Shown piece after piece: positions 36,322 through 45,026 of a DNA stretch of 59,672 nt. The position numbers were made by a program, and so were the translations under genes. Source of the stretch: Thermoguttaceae bacterium (GTDB lineage: Bacteria; Planctomycetota; Planctomycetia; Pirellulales; Thermoguttaceae); assembly GCA_025062105.1 (NCBI GenBank), contig JANXAQ010000173.1:1-59672 (forward strand), given 5' to 3'. The notes under the pieces are model-generated. The model was not told where the DNA came from, did not search any database, and saw only the letters and a program-made list of their open reading frames with translations. Position 1 is the stretch's first letter; each line of letters begins with the position of its first letter.

Positions 36322-37641
36322 ATGAGCTATCAGAGAAATCGGCAGCAAAGGTTCTGTTTGCAGGAGATCGGCCGAGTTGGAGGGATCGGTGGGCGTAACT
36401 GTCAAGGAAATTTTCGGGGGATTTCGCGGCGGACAGCGTTAGGACGATTGGCTGGTGTAGCTGCCGGGGCAATAGCTGGTGGTATTGGAGTGCCCCGACT
36501 TCTGCATGCTGGGCCGGAAGCCCAACCCATCCAAGTTAGCAAAGAAGATCTGGGCAACTCTAATATCTACTGTGAGGTTCCGTATTGTTCTTCGGATAGC
36601 CGATATTTTGTCTATGCTCGGCGAAATCCAAACCGAGGTTCTGGTTCTCCGAAAGAACGAGCCAACGGCACAGAACTGGTGGCGGTAGAACTCGGCAGCT
36701 GGAAGCAGGAGCGGCTAGATGTGGCCGCCAGCATCACCGGCCTGGCTGTCTCTGCCAAAGGCATCTTCTATTATCTCCAGCGTACCGGCGAGGGCCAACT
36801 GCAATTGATGCGAGTCGATATTAACCGGGGCCAACCGCAGCCGGTTTATGCCAGAAAAGACCAGCGATGGATTCACTCCCTGGGCACAGTCTCTTATGAC
36901 GAGCGGTACTATGCGGGCGGCGTTGTCGTAGGCGAAGGATGGAAGCGTTTTGGGATTGTAGTAGTGGATTTGGAAAAGGGTACCGAGGCGGTCATTGATG
37001 AAGATCCGTATATTCTAAATCCTCACCCCCAGTTTGATCCAGGGCCTCGATATCGGCTGATGATCCAGCAGAACCGGGGCGGCCAGTACAGCCCGGATGG
37101 CAAACTCCAGCGCCTGGTCGGTCAAGAAGGCGCCACCTTATATCTGCTTTCCGTCCCAGATGGTAAACGGACTACCCTGCAAGTCGGCACCCCCTATACC
37201 ACCCCTTGTACCGGCCATGAGGCCTGGATCGGCACCAGCGGGCAGATGATACTTACTGTCTCAGCCACCGGGCAGTATGCCCCCGATCAAAATGGCAACC
37301 TGCTCACTGTGGCTGCCGGCGAGCCGGCCAAGGTACTCGGCGTTAAGGGCTTTGTGTTTAACCATGTGGGCGTCAGCCGATGCGGAAGACTGTTTTCCTG
37401 CGATGATTGGCGTCCGCCCTACCGAATTGTCATCGGTTCGACCAAGACCGGTCAATCTGCCGTCGTCTGCGCATCGGAAACTAAGCCACAAGCCGCTCAA
37501 AACACCCATCCCCATCCGTATCTAACGCCTGATCTGAAGTGGGTGATTTTCAACTCCAATCGGACCGGGGTACCTCATGTGTACGCCGCTCCTGTGCCAG
37601 AAGACGTTGTCCTCCGTCTACTGAGAGAGGCGAAAACCTAA
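36322..37641 (+). CDS. Tat-exported beta-propeller protein, oligogalacturonate-lyase/TolB-like
   Basis: A 439-aa protein. A twin-arginine signal with a long n-region is seen: ISRRTALGRLAGVAAGAIAGGIGVPRLLHAG (about residues 34-63). The mature part has repeating WD40/TolB-like blades (VPYCSSDSRYFVYARR, GTVSYDERYYAGGVVV, GGQYSPDGKLQRLV, HPHPYLTPDLKWVIFNSNRTGVPHVYAA). The last motif resembles the end of oligogalacturonate lyases and TolB-type propellers, where His residues bind metal. Probably a periplasmic pectin-oligomer lyase or sugar-binding propeller; catalysis is unproven. AAAGGAG lies upstream of the ATG. The gene precedes a beta-helix gene (38299-40395) that may act on related polysaccharide. 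Confidence 0.75.
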   Translation: MSYQRNRQQRFCLQEIGRVGGIGGRNCQGNFRGISRRTALGRLAGVAAGAIAGGIGVPRLLHAGPEAQPIQVSKEDLGNSNIYCEVPYCSSDSRYFVYARRNPNRGSGSPKERANGTELVAVELGSWKQERLDVAASITGLAVSAKGIFYYLQRTGEGQLQLMRVDINRGQPQPVYARKDQRWIHSLGTVSYDERYYAGGVVVGEGWKRFGIVVVDLEKGTEAVIDEDPYILNPHPQFDPGPRYRLMIQQNRGGQYSPDGKLQRLVGQEGATLYLLSVPDGKRTTLQVGTPYTTPCTGHEAWIGTSGQMILTVSATGQYAPDQNGNLLTVAAGEPAKVLGVKGFVFNHVGVSRCGRLFSCDDWRPPYRIVIGSTKTGQSAVVCASETKPQAAQNTHPHPYLTPDLKWVIFNSNRTGVPHVYAAPVPEDVVLRLLREAKT

Positions 37642-37696
37642 CCCCTAATTGGATGTCTATTTGCCCATGCCAAGCTGTGTGCCCTCCGATACACGG

Positions 37697-37979
37697 CTCG
37701 CTGTTATACACATTTTTGGTAGGTATTCCCCATGCCAACGGCAGCAAATGATTGCCCAAGATAGGGAAATAACGAACCTTTCTCAACAAGCTAACTGTTC
37801 CTTTGGAGAAATGGCAGTATTTAGGAAAGAATCACTTCCAAGAGCAAAAGGTGCTTGGTTTCAAAGACTGTCTTAGCCAAATCGCCTATTGTATCCATTC
37901 TGCGTTGTTCAATGAGCTTTTAGCATTTGCCTAAAGTGAAGGTCGAACGCTTCAACGCCAACTTGGGTATAACAACGAG
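37697..37979. mobile_element. MITE family F with 10-bp TSD
   Basis: A 283-bp element with ends CTCGCTGTTATACACA and TTGGGTATAACAACGAG, flanked by CGATACACGG (37687-37696 and 37980-37989). Confidence 0.93.
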
Positions 37980-38052
37980 CGATACACGGCGGTACGTAAC
38001 CCATACCCACCGGCCTGAGTTGAGTCCTCTCTGCCAGACGGTAGACAGCTTA

Positions 38053-38201
38053 GCTCAACTTTTGGCATTTTTAGCCTCTCCAGAGATAGAGAACGCTCTA
38101 ACTGGTTGCAGCTATTGGAGCTAGGAAATTGGTTGAAAAACATGGGTTTGGCCGTAGCTGCCAGAGACATAAGCAGGTAAGAAAAATGGCAAACGTCGAG
38201 C
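38053..38201. mobile_element. MITE family A
   Basis: Ends GCTCAACTTTTGGCATTTTT and AAAATGGCAAACGTCGAGC. Flanks TTA and TTC. It sits directly upstream of the beta-helix gene and could affect its transcription. Confidence 0.9.
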
Positions 38202-38298
38202 TTCTGGTATCTCCAGGGTAACAGGAGTTTTGTCCATGGAGTATTTTGTTATTTGCCAAAAACCAGAGGATGGAGAAAAAGGGTATTGGAGTGTTAAT

Positions 38299-40395
38299 AT
38301 GTTTCTGTGGGCGTTTCTGGCGGCAGCAGGATTCGGAGTCCAGCAGGCAATGGCGATGGAGTTTTATGTATCACCCTACGGGGCCGACACCAACCCTGGG
38401 ACACAAAACCATCCGTTTGCCACCGTACAACGAGCGCAGCAAGCAGTGCGCGAAGTAAAACAAAAAGGTCCGCTGATAGAGCCGATCCGGGTGATCTTGG
38501 CCGAGGGAATCTATCGGATCGAAGAACCAATTGTTTTCCAGCCGGAAGATAGCGGCACTGCCCAAGCGCCGATTGTGTATCAGGCGGCGTCTGGAGCCCG
38601 AGCGGTGGTATGCGGCGGCCGCCCCCTCCGAGGCTGGCAACAGACCTCCGAAGGCCTCTGGAAAACCAAGGTGCCAGAAGTTGCGCAGGGAAAATGGTAT
38701 TTTGAACAGCTTTTCGTCAACGGCCGACGCGCAGTCCGGGCCAGAGAACCGGATCAGTTTTATTTCTATATGGAAGACGTGGTGCAGAGGCCATTGGAAA
38801 TTGTTGGGCCTGGCAAGGAAGCGCAGTTGCTTATTCGGCTTCGGCCCGAGGATGCGGAGGCCACTTTGGCCAAGATCCGGCCGGAAGAGATTCCTGATGT
38901 GGTGATGGTGGCGTATCACAAGTGGGATATTACCCGGCGTCGGCTGGAAGGTGTAAATCCGGAAGAGGGAACATTTATATCTACCGGCCGAAAAATGAAA
39001 CCTTGGAACCCCTTGCAAAAAGGCACTCGGATGCACCTGGAAAACTTTCGGGCCGCCTTGGACAAGCCGGGCGAATGGTTCTTGGATCGGCAAGGCAACC
39101 TCTGGTACTGGCCGCTACCGGGTGAAGCGCTAGACCAGACGGAGCTGATCGCCCCAGTGGCGGAAAAGTTTCTGATTTTCCAAGGCCAGCCGAGACAAAA
39201 CCGATGGGTGGAACACATTACCATCCAAGGATTGACATTTTTATATGGGCAATATATCACCCCGCCGGAAGGTTTTGAACCGAGCCAGGCTGCCGCTAGT
39301 ATCGAAGCGGTCATTCAGGCCGACGGGGCCCGAGACATTCGGCTCCAAGAGTGCCAGATCGGCCATATCGGTACCTATGCCGTTTGGTTCCGCGAAAGCT
39401 GCAAGCACTGTGAAGTCCGCCAGTGTTATTTGTATGATCTCGGGGCAGGGGGCATCCGGATCGGGCAGATGACCATCCCCAAGGAACAGCGGCTTGAGAC
39501 AGACCACTGTATTGTGGACAATTGTATCATTCGCCATGGCGGACGCATTTTCCCATGTGCCGTAGGGATCTGGATCGGCCATAGCAGTGACAACCAAATC
39601 ACTCATAATGAAATTGCCGACTTCTTCTATACGGGCATCTCGGTCGGATGGCGGTGGGGCTATGGACCTAGCCTCGCCAAACGAAATCTGATCGCCTTCA
39701 ACCATGTACACCATCTAGGCTGGGGCCTGCTGTGCGATATGGGCGGCATCTACACCCTAGGACCATCCGAAGGCACTATAGTCCGAAATAATGTCTTCCA
39801 CGACATCGACTGCTACCGGTACGGCGGCTGGGGGCTTTATACCGACGAAGGAAGCTCCGGCATCCTGTTTGAAAAAAATCTGGTCTATCGAACAGAAACC
39901 GGCGCCTTCCATCAACACTACGGCAAAGAAAATGTTGTGCGAAATAATATCTTTGCCTTCCAGAGACAGTCTCAGCTTCAGGCCAGCCGGGTCGAAAAAC
40001 ACCTATCCTTTGTCTTCGAAAAAAACATCGTCTATTGGGACCGGGGAGTGCTTTTGGCAGGTCCTTGGGATCGACTCCGGTTTGAGTCTCGGCAAAATTG
40101 CTATTGGCAGGCGGCAGGAGAACCAGTTCGGTTCCTGGGCCGAACACTTCAACAGTGGCAGAAGCTAGGCCACGAGACCGACTCCATCATCGCCGATCCG
40201 AAGTTCCGCTTGCCCAAACAGGACGATTTTACCCTGGCGGAAGATTCTCCGGTCTGGCAGCTAGGCTTTGAACGGTTTGATCCGGGCCAGGCCGGCGTGT
40301 ACGGCTCAGCCGAATGGCTACAAAAGGCCCATGAAGTGGTTTTTGCCGATCTGCCGCTTCCGCCCCCACCTAGGCCAAGCCGACCAGCCCAATAA
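38299..40395 (+). CDS. Secreted right-handed parallel beta-helix protein
   Basis: A 698-aa protein with a Sec signal (MFLWAFLAAAGFGVQQAMA, cleavage near residue 19) and a start-of-helix motif FYVSPYGADTNPGTQNHPFATVQRAQQAVREV (DUF1565-like), common at the N-terminus of beta-helix carbohydrate enzymes. Later segments show the helix rungs typical of right-handed beta-helices (NRWVEHITIQGLTFLYG, DHCIVDNCIIRHGGRIFP, NQITHNEIADFFYTGISVG, GTIVRNNVFHDIDC, SGILFEKNLVYRTETGAFHQHYGKENVVRNNIFAF). Likely a polysaccharide lyase or glycosidase relative; no catalytic set can be assigned. The ATG at 38299 (TTGGAG seven bases before) places the signal peptide at the very N-terminus; an ATG at 38236 would add 21 residues including several acidic ones. 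Confidence 0.85.
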   Translation: MFLWAFLAAAGFGVQQAMAMEFYVSPYGADTNPGTQNHPFATVQRAQQAVREVKQKGPLIEPIRVILAEGIYRIEEPIVFQPEDSGTAQAPIVYQAASGARAVVCGGRPLRGWQQTSEGLWKTKVPEVAQGKWYFEQLFVNGRRAVRAREPDQFYFYMEDVVQRPLEIVGPGKEAQLLIRLRPEDAEATLAKIRPEEIPDVVMVAYHKWDITRRRLEGVNPEEGTFISTGRKMKPWNPLQKGTRMHLENFRAALDKPGEWFLDRQGNLWYWPLPGEALDQTELIAPVAEKFLIFQGQPRQNRWVEHITIQGLTFLYGQYITPPEGFEPSQAAASIEAVIQADGARDIRLQECQIGHIGTYAVWFRESCKHCEVRQCYLYDLGAGGIRIGQMTIPKEQRLETDHCIVDNCIIRHGGRIFPCAVGIWIGHSSDNQITHNEIADFFYTGISVGWRWGYGPSLAKRNLIAFNHVHHLGWGLLCDMGGIYTLGPSEGTIVRNNVFHDIDCYRYGGWGLYTDEGSSGILFEKNLVYRTETGAFHQHYGKENVVRNNIFAFQRQSQLQASRVEKHLSFVFEKNIVYWDRGVLLAGPWDRLRFESRQNCYWQAAGEPVRFLGRTLQQWQKLGHETDSIIADPKFRLPKQDDFTLAEDSPVWQLGFERFDPGQAGVYGSAEWLQKAHEVVFADLPLPPPPRPSRPAQ

Positions 40396-40568
40396 CCTCT
40401 TAGTGTTGCTGCCGTTAGAAGCCCTTTTTCCCCATGTGCCTGCCGCCCTGACACCCCTATAGCATTCTTTGAACGACTACCCCATGGGCTTTTGTGCCTG
40501 GAATTTCTACCGGTAGTAACTCTCCCCAAAGCATTTTCTCTACCGAAAAAATTGCCTTCCGAAATTCT

Positions 40569-40770
40569 GGAATCTCTGGAAAATCTTGAACATAGAGTGA
40601 CCTTTATGGACTCTTGAATCGGTAGGGATTGACCCGCCCTATTTATATACCTACTGGATGTAGGTTGCTAGAATTGTTCTGGCAACCCTATCTATTGGGT
40701 TAGATCGGGGATGGCACCAAAAATAGTGCAAACATATTTCCTATAAATTATTAAATTATCCATCGATTCC
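40569..40770. mobile_element. MITE family D, inverted and degenerate
   Basis: Ends GGAATCTCTGGAAAATCTTGAAC and AAATTATCCATCGATTCC. The interior keeps AACATAGAGTGA and the GTTGCTAGAATTGTTCTGGCAAC hairpin. Confidence 0.65.
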
Positions 40771-40877
40771 GTTCTCTATGAATCTCCAACCCCCTATTTT
40801 GTAAGGGTATCAAGAGGATACCGCTCGGCCAAAAGCTATCAGGAACCCCCACAATCCAATTTCCGCACAACCTCTGA

Positions 40878-41024
40878 TCTCGACTTTTCCCATTTTCGTA
40901 ACTTCTTTTCTGCTCAGGAGTTACGGCGGACGTTCCTTTTGTCCACGCAATTTCCTAACCAAGTAATTCCAAGAAGTTAGGGTTTTTTCCTTCCACAAAA
41001 GTCTAACAATGGCAGAAGTCGCAC
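40878..41024. mobile_element. MITE family A, degenerate right end
   Basis: Left end TCTCGACTTTTCCCATTTTC after TGA; right end AATGGCAGAAGTCGCAC. The next A copy starts three bases later. Confidence 0.85.
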
Positions 41025-41027
41025 CAA

Positions 41028-41177
41028 GCCCGACTTCTGCCATTTTTTGTAACTTTTTCTATTTTAAGGACTTATGCTTTGAGACTTCCTTGTTCAGCCA
41101 CTTTCTTAAGTGCGATATTTTCGAAAGGTTAGGACATCCAAAGAAGCTGCCTTCCTAGAAAATGGCAAAATTCGAGC
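41028..41177. mobile_element. MITE family A
   Basis: Ends GCCCGACTTCTGCCATTTTTT and AAAATGGCAAAATTCGAGC. Bordered by triplets CAA and TTC, with A12 on the left and C5 on the right. Confidence 0.85.
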
Positions 41178-41180
41178 TTC

Positions 41181-41338
41181 GAGGCTGTCCGAAAAAGCAT
41201 GTTCTATGATGAAAGGAGGTTTCCTTTCTCAATGCCCGAGAATCCCCAAAATTCCTGTTTTTAAGGAGTCTAGCGGGTAGGAGCCGGTCGGCCAAAACCC
41301 ATGGGAAACCAGCCAAATTCCCATTTTAGGAGAGCCTC
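41181..41338. mobile_element. MITE family C
   Basis: Ends GAGGCTGTCCGAAAAAGC and CATTTTAGGAGAGCCTC. Right flank TGA. The right end is followed by a second ATTTTAGGAGGGCCTC, a small direct duplication of the terminus. Confidence 0.88.
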
Positions 41339-41359
41339 TGATTTTAGGAGGGCCTCTGA

Positions 41360-41509
41360 GCTCGACTTTTGCCATTTTCCCTAACTGATTTTACTGCTGA
41401 CAGTTACGAGGAAACTCCCCTTTGTTCACCCAATTTCCTAAATCCAATAGTTACAAGGAGTTAGAACAGCCCTCTGCCAGGGCGAAGCCAAAAATGGCAA
41501 AAGTCGAGC
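41360..41509. mobile_element. MITE family A with TGA TSD
   Basis: Ends GCTCGACTTTTGCCATTTTCC and AAAATGGCAAAAGTCGAGC, flanked by TGA (41357-41359 and 41510-41512). Its right end lies 13 bases from the lptE-like stop codon. Confidence 0.95.
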
Positions 41510-41522
41510 TGAGAAGCCGTTT

Positions 41523-42497
41523 TTACCACGGCTGCTCCATCATGCCAACAATCTGCTGGGCCACCCGCTGGAAGAGTTGCTGATAGGCCGTAGTAGTGGA
41601 CTGCCCGTATTCTGGGAACATTTCTACAGTTTCAGTGATCATCTCGGTCCCGGTGGGTAGCGGGATGGGGCCGGACTCTCCTAGCAGATTGCCCCGGTTA
41701 TCAAGCCAAGCCACTTCGACCACTAGGCGTACGGTGCTTTGTCTAGGACCGCCAACCCGGCTAGGGATCACAGTGCTTCGGCCCTCTTCGACAATACGGC
41801 CGGTCAGGATGCTATCGGCCGGCGGGCGCCCGACTACCTTGTAAGGCGTGCGCAGTTCAATTTCTTTAATCACCGCCTCGGTCAATTGTTCCCCAAGATA
41901 TCGTCGGTAGCTATCCGAATCGAATACCGGCACATAGATCGTACGGATCTCTGGATTGTACAAAGTTACATTTCCTACGCGATACCCCGCACAGCCCAGG
42001 CACATCCATACCAGTATCCCAAGTAAACTGCCAACTAAGAAACAAAAGGTCCTTCGACATCCGGCATCCAAAGGGGAGGAATCGTTTTTTTTCTGTTGAA
42101 GCAGGTTCCGGCAGCAAGCGAGGGTGTCTGGGGGAAGAAAAAAGGCCTTGTCTGCTGGTGGGGTTTTTCTTATGCGAGCCACCTGCCGCTTAGGCAGAGA
42201 GGTTGGACCATTCCCTCTCAATGGGGCGAAGAGTCTGGGCGGAAGAGTTTTTTCCTGCTTGCAGGCAGACGAGTGCCTGGGAGGTACCAAATGCCCAAAA
42301 CCCCTATTTTGCCGAGGGTTCCCATGCGGACCGATCCGCCCGAGAACCCGTCGGAAATCGGTAAAATCCTGTTTCAGGATGTGCTCTAGCCAACGACCAA
42401 AGACCGCCCTATGCCGGCGCAGGATTGAGCAACTGATATTGGTTGACGTTTTTTGCCCGACGATACGGAACCTATTTATATTAAGCCGAACCTTCAT
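41523..42497 (-). CDS. LptE-like lipoprotein with questionable N-terminal extension
   Basis: The C-terminal 160 residues form an LptE-type lipopolysaccharide-assembly lipoprotein: hydrophobic stretch and lipobox LGCAGYRVGN (Cys near residue 169), then IRTIYVPVFDSDSYRRYLGEQLTEAVIKEIELRTPYKVVGRPPADSILTGRIVEEGRS and a helical C-terminus. LptE with LptD places LPS in the outer membrane. As called from the ATG at 42497 the protein has 324 aa, but its first 140 residues are Arg/Pro/Cys-rich with no family resemblance and look like translated spacer. A TTG at 42071 would put the signal peptide at the N-terminus, though no ribosome site is evident. The gene follows the TPR lipoprotein gene after three bases. 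Confidence 0.75.
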   Translation of the reverse strand: MKVRLNINRFRIVGQKTSTNISCSILRRHRAVFGRWLEHILKQDFTDFRRVLGRIGPHGNPRQNRGFGHLVPPRHSSACKQEKTLPPRLFAPLRGNGPTSLPKRQVARIRKTPPADKAFFLPPDTLACCRNLLQQKKNDSSPLDAGCRRTFCFLVGSLLGILVWMCLGCAGYRVGNVTLYNPEIRTIYVPVFDSDSYRRYLGEQLTEAVIKEIELRTPYKVVGRPPADSILTGRIVEEGRSTVIPSRVGGPRQSTVRLVVEVAWLDNRGNLLGESGPIPLPTGTEMITETVEMFPEYGQSTTTAYQQLFQRVAQQIVGMMEQPW

Positions 42498-42500
42498 GGC

Positions 42501-43808
42501 CTATTTCCCTTTCGGGAAGATCCGATCTAGCCAGCCGAAGTAATCCGGGGGCCGATCGGGTTTATCCTGGATTTGTGCCAGGCGCTGTTGGGCCAGGGGC
42601 ACATACTTGGTGCGGGCAAACTGAGGGTTTTCGATCAAACTGCGGTAGTACATCCTAGCAGCGCCGTAGAGGCGTTTTTTTTCGTAGTATTGGGCCATGG
42701 CCCATTCCCGCTCGGCCAATTGCTCGACGATCCGGTTTTTCTCCTCCAGCAGACGTTGGCGTTCTTCCGGCGGCGCTTTAGGAAAGAGCCTTAGGCAGGC
42801 ATCTGCCAATTCTGCCGCTTCCTTCAACGGAGTGCCATCATACAGGGGCCCTTGATACATCAGTTGTTTGGCTTTCATGCCAAGCTGATGGGCCTGGTAT
42901 TGATGTTCGCTTTGGGGATATTCTTTACGGAGTAGGTCGTACTGATAGGCGGCGTCTTCGTAGCGACCTTTGACGAAATAAGCGTTGCCAGCGGCCATGA
43001 GGGCGTCGTCGGCCAGCGGACCAGTGGGATCATGCAGCCGCACGGTCTCATAGGCCTTGATGGCATGGCCCCAGGTGTCGAAGACCGGCTGGGTCCGGTC
43101 AGTTAGGTTCGGTACGATCGGCCACCGAGGATGGGCCTGCGCCATCTGTTCCCAATAGCGCCCGATGGCAAATTGCCGACGTACCGCCCGTTCCAGATAC
43201 CGAGAATTTTCGTATTTCTTCAGCAGTTGATCGAAGACGTCATAGGCGGCGGAGTATTTTTCAGCAAAAAAGAGACTTTCGGCCCGATAGAAAAGAGCGT
43301 CTTCTTCCAACGGCGAATCGGGCCAACGGAATGCCGCCTGACGAAATTTGTCCGCCGCCTCGGCATATCGGCCCTGCCGATACAACTCTGTTGCCTCGGC
43401 AAAGAGTTGACGAGCTAGGTTTTCGTCCGGTCCTAGGCCGACGGCCTCTTTGGCTTTGCCGTAGAGCTTTTCCGGCGCCAGAGCAGAAAGATCGAACCAG
43501 TGTTTCTTTTTTTGTTCGGCTTGTTCTTTTTGGAGGGCCTGTTCCAAATTTTCCCCAATCGGTGTGGTAGAAGGATAAATTGGCTGCTCGGAATCAGTGG
43601 AGGAATCGGGACCGGCGGAAGCCTGTGGGTGGGAGGAAGTTTTATCCTGACCCATGAGTTTCTCCCACAGCCAACCGCCCTCATCCCCTCGAGAACGAAA
43701 ATAAGGATTATTTTTTACATGGTCTGGGACCCCCGGCACTTGGCAGGCGCTGAGTGTCAGCCCTACCAAAACCATTCCTACTGTCTGTTTCCATCCCTGC
43801 CTTGGCAT
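42501..43808 (-). CDS. TPR lipoprotein, BamD/ComL-like
   Basis: A 435-aa protein with a lipoprotein signal (MPRQGWKQTVGMVLVGLTLSACQ, Cys near residue 22). After a charged linker come TPR units (about residues 130-270): LFAEATELYRQGRYAEAADKFRQAAFRWPDSPLEEDALFYRAESLFFAEKYSAAYDVFDQLLKKY, then AIKAYETVRLHDPTGPLADDALMAAGNAYFVKGRYEDAAYQYDLLRKEYPQS. This is the BamD/YfiO layout; BamD helps BamA insert outer-membrane beta-barrels. It is longer than E. coli BamD (245 aa), with a unique linker and an extra C-terminal helix bundle. The ATG at 43808 is chosen because the lipobox follows at the right distance and AAGGA lies upstream; an ATG at 43880 is less likely. The lptE-like gene follows, giving an outer-membrane biogenesis pair. 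Confidence 0.85.
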   Translation of the reverse strand: MPRQGWKQTVGMVLVGLTLSACQVPGVPDHVKNNPYFRSRGDEGGWLWEKLMGQDKTSSHPQASAGPDSSTDSEQPIYPSTTPIGENLEQALQKEQAEQKKKHWFDLSALAPEKLYGKAKEAVGLGPDENLARQLFAEATELYRQGRYAEAADKFRQAAFRWPDSPLEEDALFYRAESLFFAEKYSAAYDVFDQLLKKYENSRYLERAVRRQFAIGRYWEQMAQAHPRWPIVPNLTDRTQPVFDTWGHAIKAYETVRLHDPTGPLADDALMAAGNAYFVKGRYEDAAYQYDLLRKEYPQSEHQYQAHQLGMKAKQLMYQGPLYDGTPLKEAAELADACLRLFPKAPPEERQRLLEEKNRIVEQLAEREWAMAQYYEKKRLYGAARMYYRSLIENPQFARTKYVPLAQQRLAQIQDKPDRPPDYFGWLDRIFPKGK

Positions 43809-43929
43809 TGGGCACGTCCTTGTGCGGGGGAAAACCGGTGTGTGGCCTAGGTTGGTAGGAGGGATGAGGTATTTTGGCACCAGAAAACCTTTGTTCCAGT
43901 TTTTGGATCCTATCCATCATTCAAAAAGA

Positions 43930-44092
43930 TATTTCGGCATCATTTGGGTGCCCACCCCATCCTCCAACCTCATCGATAAGCTGATTAGTAGTCCTAGCAA
44001 CCGTCATAGAATAGGCCTCTGAATGAAAAGGGCAATCCCTAGCGAACTAAAGGTTCCCAAAGTTCACTAGGTCAGGATTTTCCAACGGTTCC
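43930..44092. mobile_element. Partial family D element
   Basis: Right half with CGAACTAAAGGTTCCCAAAGTTCAC and GGATTTTCCAACGGTTCC; left end not recognisable. Confidence 0.55.
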
Positions 44093-44127
44093 TTTGCCCA
44101 TTTGTATTCCCTCGGGAGGAGCTATTA

Positions 44128-44211
44128 GCTTGATTTAGGCTATTTTCCCTAACTTGTTTTGTTGCTGAGAGTTAGGGCGCCCTCCTTTGCCCATACAATT
44201 TTCTAAATCCA
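44128..44211. mobile_element. Left half of a family A element, interrupted by D6
   Basis: Starts GCTTGATTTAGGCTATTTTCC after TTA (44125-44127) and runs to TTCTAAATCCA, where D6 begins. Its right half is probably the A-type end at 44907-44971. Confidence 0.7.
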
Positions 44212-44548
44212 CGAACCTCTACCGAATTGCAAGGGGATGTTTTTATCTGGACTTTGGCCATTTTTCCTAACTTGTTTTGACACCAGAGGTTGCAGCAAAC
44301 CCGCCTTTTGCTTACATAATTTCCTAAGGTCAATAATTTCAAAGAGTTAGCACTTTCCCATTTCGGCAGAAGACAAAATTGGCAAAAGTCGAGTTTATAC
44401 CATGTTGGCTTATCCACCTTGCGGCAATATCCATGGCTGCTAGCATTGCTAGCACCCAACAGATGGTAGGCATCGGATAGAAGGCCGAACGGTATATAAT
44501 CAAAAGTTTATTAAGTCTACAACACGTTTCGGATTTTGCAGGGGTTCC
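44212..44548. mobile_element. MITE family D carrying a nested family A element
   Basis: Ends CGAACCTCTACCGAATTGC and GGATTTTGCAGGGGTTCC, with ATCCA on each side. Removing A16 and one TTA leaves 185 bp, the family norm. Confidence 0.85.
44246..44394. mobile_element. MITE family A nested in family D, TTA TSD
   Basis: Ends TCTGGACTTTGGCCATTTTTCC and TTGGCAAAAGTCGAGT, flanked by TTA (44243-44245 and 44395-44397). The D sequence reads through the site as TTTTTATACCATG, as in intact D copies. Confidence 0.9.
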
Positions 44549-44552
44549 ATCC

Positions 44553-44702
44553 ACTCGACTTTTGCCATTTTGCCTAACTGCTTTTGTCTCCAGTAGTTAC
44601 GACGAAACCTCTTTTTGTTCACCCAATTTGCTAACTCAAATAGTTACAAGAAGTTAGAGTTTTTCCCTTCCCGTAGCAGGCCCAAAATGACAAAAGCCGA
44701 AA
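44553..44702. mobile_element. MITE family A
   Basis: Ends ACTCGACTTTTGCCATTTTGCC and AAATGACAAAAGCCGAAA. No clean TSD, as expected in a re-inserted cluster. Confidence 0.8.
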
Positions 44703-44727
44703 TCCAATAATTCCAGGAATCTAAATC

Positions 44728-44902
44728 CGAAACGTCTGCCCAATTTAAGGGGAATAGCTTTTACCATGGTCGCTTACTTTTCCCTGAAACCAACATATAG
44801 ATTGCAAGCACTACATAGTGGGGGGGTCGGGTAGGAGAACCGAATGGCTATAAAATCAAAAGTTCATAAAGTTCACTATATGTTAGGATTTTGCGAGTTT
44901 CC
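44728..44902. mobile_element. MITE family D, degenerate
   Basis: Ends CGAAACGTCTGCCCAATTT and GGATTTTGCGAGTTTCC; interior ACCAACATATAGATTGC and AAAATCAAAAGTTCATAAAGTTCAC. Confidence 0.75.
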
Positions 44903-45026
44903 CTCCACTAATACCATGGAGTTAGAGGTTTCCTCTTTGGCAGGAGGCCAAAAATGGCAAAAGTCGAGCTTGACAATGAAAACCGATACGCAGATTCCTT
45001 CCAGCGGACGCTTCTTTTTAGCAAGG

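Larger units (their letters stand above)
37642..38298. other. Intergenic region with F2 and a MITE A copy
   Basis: An F element with 10-bp TSD (37687-37989) and an A element ending 98 bases before the next gene start fill most of this spacer. An alternative ATG for the beta-helix gene lies at 38236, with AGGAG at 38223-38227. Confidence 0.7.
40396..41522. other. Gene-free region with D9 and an A-A-C-A train
   Basis: Contains an inverted, degenerate D copy (40569-40770) and four elements end to end between 40878 and 41509. 40770-40870 and 40400-40560 show nothing further. Confidence 0.7.
43809..45026. other. Nested element cluster between recO and the TPR lipoprotein gene
   Basis: At least three A and two D copies interleave from 44125 to 44973: an A left half (44128-44211), D6 (44212-44548) holding A16, A17 (44553-44702), D7 (44728-44902), then an A right half ending AAATGGCAAAAGTCGAGC at 44971. 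A partial D (43930-44092) lies before it. No gene. Confidence 0.7.

Noticed and set aside
42072-42497. First 142 codons of the LptE-like gene as a true domain
   Set aside because: Composition is like translated spacer, and the lipobox lies far inside, which would prevent lipoprotein export.
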